Assembly: GCA_015680905.1 (NCBI GenBank)
Contig: CM027379.1
Location: 33,374,501 to 33,438,500, forward strand
Reading direction: 5' to 3'
DNA length: 64,000 bases
From: Coptis chinensis
Lineage: Eukaryota > Streptophyta > Magnoliopsida > Ranunculales > Ranunculaceae
Shown: in pieces, positions 55,045-64,000 of the stretch
Position numbering within the stretch: position 1 is the stretch's first letter
How the letters are laid out: each line of letters begins with the position of its first letter
Position numbers and translations under genes: made by a program
The notes under the pieces: model-generated
What the model was told of the DNA's origin: nothing
What the model saw: the letters and a program-made list of their open reading frames with translations, nothing else
Databases searched by the model: none

Positions 55045-57039
55045 CCCCTTCTCCCAAATTGTTTGGGGGTGGTATTATTTAATTTTAGGACATTGTACGT
55101 TCACTTATTAAAAATTACATATATAAATATCGAAATATAGAAACCATGAGCTTTGTTGATTAATTGGAATGCATAATATAATTCGGTACCTTAATTTCGT
55201 GAAATTTCCCTATTTCACGGAATTTCTGACACTAATCCTATAGGAGTCATGATATGTGCATGTTTGATTTGTGAACATATGGTATTATTTTATTTATGTT
55301 AGAGTCCACTTATATCCCAAGTGCTATTTATTATTTTATATTATCCCCATAACGGGAGGAACTCATATATGAGTTGCGTATGTTTTTATTTCTTTATATT
55401 AGTATAGATTAACTTTCTTTTTCAGGTGCTCCCATTTACAAGCACTTTTATATGGTACTCTCTATTCTTTATTTTCATTCCATACTTTGAGGACAAAGCA
55501 TGATTCTGTTTGGGGGTGGTATAGAAACATGTTGTAAACGTTTAAGCACATACTATGTTGTATATTACGTATTATTAGTCGTATTAAAAATATAAAATCA
55601 TAAAAATAATTTATACTATCCACTTAGTGATAATGGTATTGTTCCCTTGATATAGTCTAGAAATATCACGTAGTACTTGAATTAAGATTTAATTTTTGAA
55701 ACTTAGATTAATATGTAGGTAATAGTCATTACATCTTTTCATTTACATCTTGCATGAGCATGTATGAATGTACTTGGCAATTTTTTTTCTAAGACCTAGG
55801 TTAGAGTACTTAATACATATCATGTGAGGATCTAGCCAAAACCCTCATATAAGTGAAATATCTTAGTGATGACACAAGGGAGAAGTAAAATCCGAGTAGA
55901 GAAATAACACATCCACTTCTTTGATCATCATATCATATCCTAAGCGAGAATTTAGGCCCTCTTTGGATCGATATAGCCAGAAATTCTAATCTAAGTATAT
56001 TTTCCGCTAGTTGCCCCACTGAGCCTTTTCATTTAGCCTTTTCACAACAACAAATCCTTTACCCATATTTAAAGCCAATAAAAATAAAAAATAAAAAATA
56101 AGACTACCCATCTTGAATGAGTATGAGAAATAGGATGAGTAAAGAGAATAAAGAGAAAGACCTGTGGAAAACCAAAATTAGTTAGTTGCTTCAAAAGAAA
56201 AATAAAATAAAATAAAAATAGAAATAGAAATAAAATAAAAACTCCAAAAAAATAGAATAAAATGATTCAAAAAGCCAAAATAAAAGGCTTAGTATGGAAG
56301 CTAAGTGCAGAAGCAAAGTAAGAACAAGGTTTTTTTAGTTACATATTTTGAAGACCCAATTATCTCAGACTTGTTTATATGAATATCCATTCCATTTCTT
56401 TTTAAACCATCACCTCAGCCCCGTATCACCTAATAAAGACATCTAGCTCAATTAGGATTAATTTGGTGTGATAGTAAATGGTAGATGTGTTTGATGGACC
56501 TCGGCTTCCTTGGATTGTCATTGAGATTATGAGAAAATGTGTGCCCACTAAACACTAGAGTTAGCAAACTTGAGTGGAAAAATCAGAGTGTTATGTATCT
56601 CGACACATTTCTTGTGAGAACCTACTTAGGCACGCAACCCAAAAGTTTCATAAACGGACCTGCCATTGCAATTAATAGCATAGTTCATTGTATAGTTGTT
56701 TATCTTAAGATGATTTGATTATTATGCATGTATTAATTTAGGAGTTAGATTGATGATCCTTGTTTAACTACTAGTAAGATGTATAGATTCTGAGATAAAA
56801 TTAGAGGACAATTACTTTTATTTCTTAGTCGTTGTAGTATAAATGAAGTTTGTGAGTATCTTCTCTGGAAAACTCTCATGAGGCTATAACTCATCCACAA
56901 GGTAATTCCTAGTGGTTTAAGGCCTTATTGCATATGGTCAATGCAATCGGACTCTGCAAAACGAGATTAGTTAAAACCAAATTTTTGGCCACTTATCTGT
57001 TTTTAATTCTCATCTTTGCTTTAGGACAAGCAAAATGCT
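55045..57039 (+). other. Ath-2 3' noncoding region, part 2
   Basis: Starts with the cccct target copy. Purine tracts at 55063 and 55508. Relative to Ath-4 the whole transposon-protein-like ORF (equivalent of 31860-33560) is missing: the text passes from 'tatcccaagtgcta' (about 55315) to 'ccccataacggg' (55345). Conserved 3' block at 55860-55990 and 56840-56950. No ORF. Confidence 0.7.
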
Positions 57040-57056
57040 ATTTGGGGTACGTTGTG
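57040..57056 (+). other. Ath-2 polypurine tract
   Basis: atttggggtacgttgtg, just before TGATAAG; preceded by 'aggacaagcaaaatgc', as in Ath-5 and Ath-7. Confidence 0.65.
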
Positions 57057-58232
57057 TGATAAGCACCCAAAAGTGTAGTTTAAACCCATTAATAGTATTA
57101 TATTTAGGCTAATTATGTTTATAATAAATAAGAGTTAGTATTGTTTACGTGTTTTTGTGTATTTCAGGTCTTGAAGCTGTTTATATGCTTCAAGATGCCA
57201 TTTTGCAAGGAAAATGAGTCAATATGATTGCTAGAAGAGTTCTATGTTTAAAGCCCAAGAATCAAGAAGAAAAAGTCTTTTCAAGCCTAGTCAAAGCTGG
57301 GAAGTCAAAATCAATTCCGGTAGAAAAAGAACAAAAAAGTCAACAGAACTTTAAATGGGCGTATCTTTGAACTCAGGCCTCAGAATTGGGCCTAATTTAT
57401 GTCATAATGGTTGTCACAGAATAAGCTTTCCAATGAGTCTGGCCTTGCCCAATCAAAGTTGCAAAAGTAGATGAAAAGGGCACTGAAATAATTTCCAGCA
57501 GTCATGGCCTCTTTACACTTAACCTAATGGACTTTGGGCTCACATTAGAGGCCCAAAGTCCTCCTTTTTTGGCCCATGCACAAAAATTTAACCCTAACCT
57601 TCTCCTATATAGAGAGGGTTAAGGCTAAACTTATTCTCTCCCTCCTCCCCTTAGTCTCTAATTAGTTTAGTTTAGTTTTAGTTTAGTTTAGGGTTAGAAT
57701 TAAGTTATTCTTGTAGGGTCTATTAAAACACCTTATCAATAAAGCTTTTAGTTAATTTCAATTCTTGTCTCTACTTTAATGTCTTTCTTTTCTCTCATTA
57801 GTATAGAACATACAATGACACAAGGCTAAAACCTCCATTAGAGGGGGTTAATGAAGCCATGTGAGGATGAGTAGCCATTAGTTTTTATTGTTTTGCATGA
57901 AAGAACTTCAAGTTCTTCGTTGTGAGTGTCTAGAGATAAAGCTCATAGCGGAGAACTAGAGTTTAGAGCCACCACCAAAGAGATTTGTGGTGGAGCTAAA
58001 CTCTTATGCTAGTAAAACCTCGATCCGAGAGGACTTGGTGTTTACTAGGGATTAAAACAGGCTATTCGATACTTACTAATAGTCAATCGAATCGCGTGGT
58101 GGATTATTGCCCCTCTCCATATTCTTTTTATCATCATTATATCTACTGTTTTAGCATTTAAATTTATTGTTTTCATATCAAGAATTGCTCTCTCTTATTA
58201 GTTAATAGTTGTTTAGTCTAAATTTGTTTTAA
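57057..58232 (+). repeat. Ath-2 3' LTR, truncated
   Basis: TGATAAGCACCC...; aligns with 10535-11812 but stops at about 58232 (aatttgtttta), missing the last ~120 bases. A ttagtttagttttag repeat is near 57663-57690. It abuts a minus-strand ORF of Ath-6, so the truncation is a deletion or recombination junction. Confidence 0.85.
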
Positions 58233-58412
58233 GTATGTGCAAGCAAGACTCTTCTTATAAAAATTCAACACCAAATCAGTGTGATAAAAATCATCCTTAA
58301 AATACCACAAACTATGCCACTTCCTACGAATCATCTCAGTATCATAAAAGGGTGTGAATTGTCGAACTTCAAAAAATTGTTCCTGAAGAATTTTTTGGGT
58401 TTTAGTAGCCAT
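58233..58412 (-). pseudogene. N-terminal fragment of a plant-transposon-protein-like ORF (Ath-6)
   Basis: ATG at 58412 (MATKTQKILQEQFF). 'FTPFYDTEMIRRKW' and 'TDLVLNFYKKSL' match Ath-5 ORF 1. The open frame extends upstream to 58592, but that part is Ser/Pro/Lys-rich and probably leader. It is cut at about 58233 by the Ath-2 LTR. Same order relative to integrase as in Ath-5, so this extra ORF is a standard part of the family. Confidence 0.7.
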
Positions 58413-59331
58413 TGAGTTTGGATAGGGAATCTGGGGTGAATGTACAGTGGGGAAGAGTTTTAATTCTCTCAAGAATTTAGATTGGGTGGAGGTTATGTCG
58501 CTGTGGTTGGTTTTTTTTGGTCCATTTCTTGGAGGCGGAGAAGAAGAACTCGCGAAGGGTTTTTCTCTCTCTTTTGGTTTTTGGAAAATCACATGCGATT
58601 CACGTGACTACGCGCAGGGATAACCTGGTTTGGGTCGAAGCCCAAAAAAATTCTGAAATACCCATCCTATCCTTATGCCTCATAAACTTAAAACAAAAAT
58701 ACCCGATTCATTAACGGTCTAATTTTTGCTAATGAACAATGAAAACCATCAGCAAATAGAGTACAATCCATTGATCTATAAAAAAAACTCAAATCTAACC
58801 GTGGTTGACATATAAAAATATGGAAAATGCCTCGAAGTGCGTGAATGACATAAGTTATGTGATCAAAAGGAATCTAAATTCATAGATAGTGTCAACCTGA
58901 ATCAAAATACGACTAAACGGCATAAACAACAAGAATAGTAAGTTGAGCGATCAAGAATGGAAAGCCCAAACCACCCCCAAACAAATTTTTGAAAACAGGA
59001 TTTAGAAAATTTGTTTTAAGCGTGGGTCTTTTAAAGTCTAATTCCCAAGACTTGCTAGATTACTATTTTTATGGTTTTAATATTTTTTACTTTTTATGAA
59101 TGAGATTTAATATAAAGGAAAACAATAAAACATTAAAGACGTAAATCACTCCATAGAGAAACATGACTCAAACACCGAGAAAATATGCAAGAGTGCAAAG
59201 CGTGAATTACGTTAAACGTGAACTTAGGATCCGGTACTTACAGCCACCCACTCCAATAGGAGGGCCCAGTTACCTTAATGGTGCACTTACTAATATATGG
59301 AATTAAGAGGAAGTACACCAAACATCAAAGG
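58413..59331 (-). other. Ath-6 region between integrase and extra ORF
   Basis: Noncoding. One reversed TTTGGGGGTGG tract (58972-58984) and one copy of the conserved AGTCT...GACTTTAAAAGACCCA motif (59022-59052). No TM microprotein ORF like that of Ath-5 was seen. Confidence 0.6.
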
Positions 59332-60490
59332 TCAGCCTTCATAGACAGGGTCTTGTAAAAGGACATTCTCCACATCTTGAGACATTAAATCGTGAAAATG
59401 TTTTAAACATTGGCCATTAACTTGAAAGGTACTGTTGTCCTTAGGATTTACCAATGTGATTGCCCCATAAGGGGTGACTTCAGTAACCAGAAAAGGACCA
59501 AACCAACGGGTTTTTAATTTCCCTAGGAAAATATGCAAACGGGGGTTGTATAGCAAGACCTTTTGACCAACTACAAACTCTTTACGCAAAATTTGTTTAT
59601 GGTGAACATGTTTCATGTCATCTTTATAATCCTTTGCAAGATCATAAAAATCACTGCGGATTTCTTCAAGCTCATTTAATTGCAATTTGTGCTTAACACC
59701 TGCCGCATCAAAATTGAAGTTAAGGCTTTTTATTACCCACATAGCACGGTGCTCCAATTCAACGGGCAAGTGACAAGGTTTTCCAAACACAAGTCTAAAG
59801 GGAGACATACCTATAGGAGTTTTAAAAGCTATTCGATACGCCCATAAGGCATCAGTTAGACGCTTAGACCAATCTTTTTTATCAGGATTTACTGTCGTTT
59901 CTAATATTTTTTTAATTTCCCTATTAGAGACTTCTACTTGGCCACTAGTTTGTGGATGATAAGGAGTTGCCACTTTATGGGTAACTCCGTACTTTTTAAA
60001 TGGCTTTAGGAATGCCAGAACGACAGAAAATGTATTCCTTAACCAAAAACACAACTGTCTTATGGCCATTGCTACGGCAAGCCATGGCCTCTATCCATTT
60101 GGAAACGTAGTCCACAGCAACAAGAATAAAAATAAAACCGTGGGAAACAGGAAAAGGACCCATGAAATCAATGCCCCATACATCGAAAATTTCTACTATC
60201 ATAATGGAGTTTAAAGGCATCATATTATATTTAGTGATACGCCCAAGTTGTTGGCAACGAACACACGTCTTGCAATGCACTTGGGCAAATTTAAAAAGGG
60301 TAGGCCAATAAAAACCATATTGAAGAACCTTAGCTATCGTTTTCATACCACTAAAATAGACACCACATTCTTTGTCATGGCAGAAGGATAAAACCTCATT
60401 ATATTCCCATTAGGGAATGCAACAACGAATAATCTGATCCGCACAATACTTAAAAAGGTAAGGCTCATCCCAGTATTATAGTTTAACTTT
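59332..60490 (-). pseudogene. Ath-6 integrase
   Basis: Zinc domain partly frame-shifted near 60345-60420 ('CKTCVRCQQLGRI' is clear). Core: '[20 protein letters not shown]' (Asp); the frame breaks at about 60000 around the second Asp; then '[24 protein letters not shown]' (Glu). The C-terminus is well kept: '[22 protein letters not shown]' and '[13 protein letters not shown]', the GPF module of Ty3/gypsy integrases. It ends 'LLQDPVYEG', like Ath-5. Confidence 0.87.
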
Positions 60491-60990
60491 GGCCAAAAAC
60501 TTCTTACATTCATTTCTTGACCAAACATCAGGAATAATATCAGAAGCTAAATAATTCACCATGTCAACATAACATGGTGCAGAAAAAATAGAATAAAGAT
60601 GCTCATCAGGAAAAGAGTCAGGTATAGACTCAGAATCACTATCACTGTCATTGGCTAATCTAGATAAGTGGTCGGCAACTATATTTTTTACCCCTCTTTT
60701 ATCCTTAATTTCTAAGGTGAACTCTTGCACGAGAAGAATCCATCGAATCAATCTCTGTTTAGCATCCTTCTTTGCGAGAAGGTACCTAAGAGCTGCATGG
60801 TTCGTGTAAACTAAGGTCTTTGTACCAACCAAATAAGGACAAAACTTATCTAAAGCATAAACCACAGCTAAAAATTCCTTTTCTGTAGTAGTATAATTTC
60901 TTTGAGCATCATTTAAAGTTTTACTAGCATAATAAATAATAGTAGACTTATCATCTAGTTTCTGGCCTAGCACAACGCCAACAACATAAT
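60476..60990 (-). pseudogene. Ath-6 RNase H
   Basis: From 'SDYVVGVVLGQKLDDKS' (60990, the first catalytic Asp region is at the break) through '[31 protein letters not shown]', '[20 protein letters not shown]' and 'IVADHLSRL', then an acidic DSDSDSES linker. The 'TDH' Asp is Asn. Open throughout. RT is absent upstream because Ath-7 sequence starts at about 61000. Confidence 0.85.
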
Positions 60991-61095
60991 CGCTAGCGTA
61001 GTTTTAACCACTTAATAATATACTGTTTGGGGTGGTTTGATAATAGTGGACTTATCATCATTTGAGGACAAGCAAAATGCTGTTTGGGGGTGGTT
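60991..61095. other. Scrambled junction with duplicated fragments
   Basis: Between the RNase H break and the Ath-7 LTR: 'gttttaaccacttaataata' (copy of LTR bases found again at about 61118), 'ctgtttggggtggtttgata' (copy of the polypurine tract/LTR junction at 61080), then 'atagtggacttatcatc' (copy of RNase H bases near 60940), and finally the real polypurine tract (61079-61095). Confidence 0.7.
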
Positions 61096-62390
61096 TGATA
61101 AGAGCTGAAAAATTTAGTTTTAACCCTTTAATAATATTACATTTAGACCAATTATGTGATTAATAAATAAGAGTTAGTACTGTTTACGTGCTTTTGTGAA
61201 TTTCAGGCATTGGAGTCAAATATGTGAAGAAATATGTCTCTTTTGCAAGAGAAATGAGCAAAGGTTGGTTACTAAGAGGTTCTATGGTTAAAGCCCAAGT
61301 TTTAAGGAGAAAAAGCCTTATTAAAGCCCATTTAAAGCTGAAAAGTCAAAGTCAACGCGGGCAGAAATAGTGCATAAAAGTTAGTAGAACTTCCACAGGC
61401 CGTAGTTTTAGACTCAGACCTCGTAATTGAGCCTACCATATTTCAAAATGACCAGCTCGGAAAGGTCTTTCTAATGGTCCTAACTTTGATCTAATCAGAG
61501 GATTAAAAGTGGACAAAAAGGTTGTTGCAGTAATTTGCAACAGAGAAACCCTTTTTAAACTTAAGTAATTAGGTTTTGGGCTCGATTTTATGGCCCAAAA
61601 CATGGCTCCAAAGCCCATGCACAAAATTGTAGACCTAGCCCTCTTCTATATAAAGAGGACTAATGTATAACTCTTAAGTACTTAGATTTTAATTCATAGA
61701 CTTAGTTAATTATTTAGTACTTAGTTTTTAATATAGTTTGGAAGTCTTAGACTCTCTTCCATTAGATTAATAAAGCCAATTTATATTCTTTCAATGAGAT
61801 CTTCTTCTTATTCTTCTATTAATGGTAGTTTGATGAATCTGAGCTAAACCTCCATTAGGTTGATGAAGACTTGATGTATTAGTTTAGATTTATTGCTTGT
61901 TCAAGAGTGTCACTCTAGAGGTTAGTTTATTCACCATGAGAATGTGTTAAACTTCCTCTCATGCTTTCTATTAGTTGGTTAGAGATTCCATGAATAGTTA
62001 GGGATCAAATACTTAATCTTTATTGGTTAGCATTGCAATAATCTATACTAGCATATTAGGAATAAATCAAGGTGGAATCAAATTCCCCTAATTCCTTCTC
62101 CATATTCAAATCTTCTCATTAAATTGTCATAGTATAAATTAGAACATCTAAATTAGTTATTTTCATCATATTAAGTATAATTTCAATCCATTACTCTCAT
62201 TCATTTTGTTAGAATTTATTAAACTAGTAAAACTTAACGTCTAAACCAACTAGGAGTGGAACGAATTCTCTACTCCACATATTGCATGATTAACGAGAGT
62301 AGAACTTTGATCTTCTACTGAATTCATGTTTTACTTGTTCCTAGCATAATTAGTTAAGAGTAGGTAAAACACCTATTTTTACATTTATCG
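61096..62390 (+). repeat. Ath-7 3' LTR
   Basis: TGATAAGAGCTG at 61096 to about ttatcg at 62390, related to the Ath-4 LTR. TATA box tatataaa at 61647-61654. Preceded by ggacaagcaaaatgctgtttgggggtggtt, which marks it as a 3' LTR. The last base is G instead of A, or the end is lost; no target duplication is evident. The rest of Ath-7 is missing. Confidence 0.78.
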
Positions 62391-63840
62391 GACAGTATAG
62401 GGTATGGTTTCATTTTCAGCTTCTATTTGTGGGCAATCTTCAGGCATAGTCACTTTATTATCAACTACTTTCCCATAACGAAGGTAGTGACGGCCTGTAG
62501 GTCCCCTTGGTTTATATTACCATTACATCAAATATTGTTTACTTCGAAGGCAACGTTTGTTGACTTAGGATTATGCACTGCTTAACCTGGAAACACGCCT
62601 TTTTGGTTATTATTTTGGTTAGGAGATAGATCAATAACCTTTTGGCACAAAGATTGCAGTATTTGCATCGTTTGCTGTAGGTTAGAGTTTTGATCATGCT
62701 GATCTTTCATAAATATGGAGTTTTGTTCATTTTGTTCCTTCATCAAGTTGGAGTTTTGTTGCATAAGTTGATTTTTATGTTGCAGCAAAGTTACTACCAC
62801 TTCCTCTGTAGATGGTTTAACTGGTGGAGTGATTGGAACTAAGGCTTGTTGAGTGTTCATGTCTTTTTGTTGATAGTTATGGGTCATGGGCATTAAACCT
62901 CTGTTCTGGTTACCCAGATGTCCTTGTCCTTGATGTTGATTAAATGGGTTAAAGTTTGTAGTAGGCCTAACATTATGATTATTAAAACCTGGAGGTGTAG
63001 CTTGTTGTTGTGGATTATAATTAATGTTTTGCCTCCATTGTGGTTAGGGTTGTTATAAAAATCACAGATATTTTATGACTGTGGTGGAGGTTGTTCATAG
63101 ACTACAGGACAATAGAAGTCGGAATGCTCAAGACTAAAACGGAAATTACGAGGAGAGTTGATGTTCATGACTGGAGTGGGTTTCGCTTCTTGTTTATGCA
63201 CAGAGAGGGCATCGACCTTTCGAGTGAGGGATTTAATTAAAGTTTTAAGTTTAGGATCTGGTTTTACCTCAAACATACTGGTTGCCTTAGCGGTAGAAGA
63301 AGAAGGGATGGAGTAGGAGTATTCATTACCTCCCCAGTTGTTACTTTTCTTGGATTGATTATCTAAGAAGTTATATGCATCTGTGGCTACTTTTTTTAAG
63401 AAATTACCTCCGTTCATGATGTCTAAAGTCTCCTTATGGTGTTGGGATAAGCCTTTGAAGAAGGCACGAACTAGTGTGTCTTTACCAAGATTGTGATGGG
63501 GACATTCTACTAGAAAATCAGTGAAACGATTCCGGGCCTATGAAAAGGATTCTTGAGGATTTTGGCGAAAGAAGTGAATATTTGAATAATTTCGTCAGTC
63601 TTATGTGGTGGGTAGAATTGTTCCATAAATAATTCAACTAGTTTTTACCATGTGTCGACAGAGTTCGGCTTTTGTGCGGTTAGCCAAGTAGCCGCTTTGT
63701 CAGCTAGGGTGAAAGGAAACACCCTAAGCTTTACTTGTTCAGGTCTTATATTAGGATGATGAAATGTAGTAAGAACTTGTTGTATCCTATGTAAGTGTTG
63801 ATAAGGCTTCTCATGGTATAAACCATGGAAAATTGGTAGC
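62391..63840 (-). pseudogene. Ath-6 gag
   Basis: Minus strand from about 63840 ('PIFHGLYHEKPYQHLHRIQQ') with 'VFPFTLADKAATWLTAQKPNS' (about 63720-63670), a frameshift near 63540, 'MNGGNFLKKVATDAYNFLDN' (63417), 'VKPDPKLKTLIKSLTRKVDALS', and a decayed knuckle (RNFRFSLEHSDFYC: first two Cys are Arg). A coiled Gln/Asn-rich stretch follows (62893-62582, 'QNSNLMKEQNEQNS'), ending 'KGVFPG' and a stop. The 'TTLR' and acidic parts continue to 62391, where Ath-7 begins. Confidence 0.8.
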
Positions 63841-64000
63841 TGAAGCTTTAGTATTTGTGGAAGTATACTTCAAAAGAGTGTAGAAGTTGAGGTTCATCCT
63901 AAATTGTTTAGAGTTTAAGTGAGGGAGATAGAATAAAAAAAGGTAGACTCTTGAATATTAGAATGGTTCTAAGCTAAAGAACTTGAAAGCTTTGATTTTT
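63841..64000 (-). repeat. LTR tail fused to gag (Ath-6)
   Basis: Reversed, it resembles the LTR tail at 9813-9990. Here it joins the gag interior without a primer site or leader, so a deletion removed about 1 kb. Runs off the window edge. Confidence 0.5.

Larger units (their letters stand above)
10535..58232 (+). mobile_element. Ath-2: Athila-like element split by three large insertions
   Basis: The LTR at 10535-11812 and the truncated LTR at 57057-58232 are clearly the same family and orientation (shared starts, TATA region and 'gtcaatcgaatcgc' tail). Between them, in order, lie a primer site, leader, gag N-terminus (12821-13063), gag remainder (25308-26063), protease C-terminus (34621-35052), ORF X (35053-35400), 3' noncoding (35401-35882 and 55045-57040) and a polypurine tract. 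The gaps are filled by Cac-1, Ath-4 and Ath-5. Without them the element is about 7.8 kb and has no RT-RH-INT. About 1 kb of gag/PR is missing at the Ath-4 junction. The single-element reading is inference from order and LTR pairing. Confidence 0.7.

Noticed and set aside
1..64000. tRNA, rRNA or intact host protein genes
   Set aside because: None recognised on either strand; the only tRNA-related sequences are primer binding sites.

Overview
This window is repeat-rich nuclear DNA from a plant, most likely a eudicot (inferred from AT-rich sequence, plant-lineage retrotransposons, a plant CACTA transposon and a plant-type U2B'' snRNP copy). I found no intact host gene. Almost everything is nested Ty3/gypsy retrotransposons of the Athila/Tat group. 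The evidence for that group is LTRs of 1.3-1.6 kb beginning TGATAAG, a primer binding site complementary to the tRNA-Asp 3' end directly after the LTR, a DLGAS protease, an FMDD reverse transcriptase, an integrase without a visible chromodomain, and extra ORFs downstream of pol. I name the elements Ath-0 to Ath-7 and Cac-1.

Layout. 1-1262 is an LTR (minus) apparently sitting inside the 3' LTR of Ath-1. Ath-1 (1263-8702, minus) has gag and protease, but a coiled-coil/zinc-knuckle ORF replaces RT-RH-INT. It lies in an older integrase relic, Ath-0 (8703-10534). Ath-2 (10535-58232, plus) is the oldest host element of the window: its two LTRs are about 45 kb apart because three large insertions split it. 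(i) Cac-1 (13064-25307), a non-autonomous CACTA transposon, broke its gag. Cac-1 carries a captured U2B'' snRNP gene copy and TNP1-like exons, and was itself hit by Ath-3 (18042-24592, minus, perfect CTTAT target duplication). (ii) Ath-4 (26064 to about 34575, plus) lacks RT and its 3' LTR. (iii) Ath-5 (35883-55044, plus, perfect CCCCT target duplication) is the only element with a full gag-PR-RT-RH-INT order. It also has a 39-residue membrane microprotein ORF and two related 'plant transposon protein'-like ORFs. Ath-5 contains two solo LTRs, each with target duplications (38569-39992 and 46522-47786). The right edge (58233-64000) is a minus-strand element, Ath-6, whose PR-RT segment is replaced by a rearranged 3' end of Ath-7.

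How the parts relate. Only Ath-5 still shows the whole enzymatic set. Even it has frameshifts, stops and an Asn in place of the first RT catalytic Asp, so the copies here look dead. Ath-1, -2, -3 and -4 lack pol and would have depended on enzymes from a related autonomous element. Families with different LTRs still share noncoding features: a roughly 34-base motif of the AGTCT...GACTTTAAA...GAC type after pol or PR, repeated TTTGGGGGTGG purine tracts, and a long conserved 3' block. These are the best candidates for undescribed functional sequence, together with the captured U2B'' gene and the promoter-plus-microprotein unit of Ath-5. All family assignments are from reading the sequence by eye; no database search was run.
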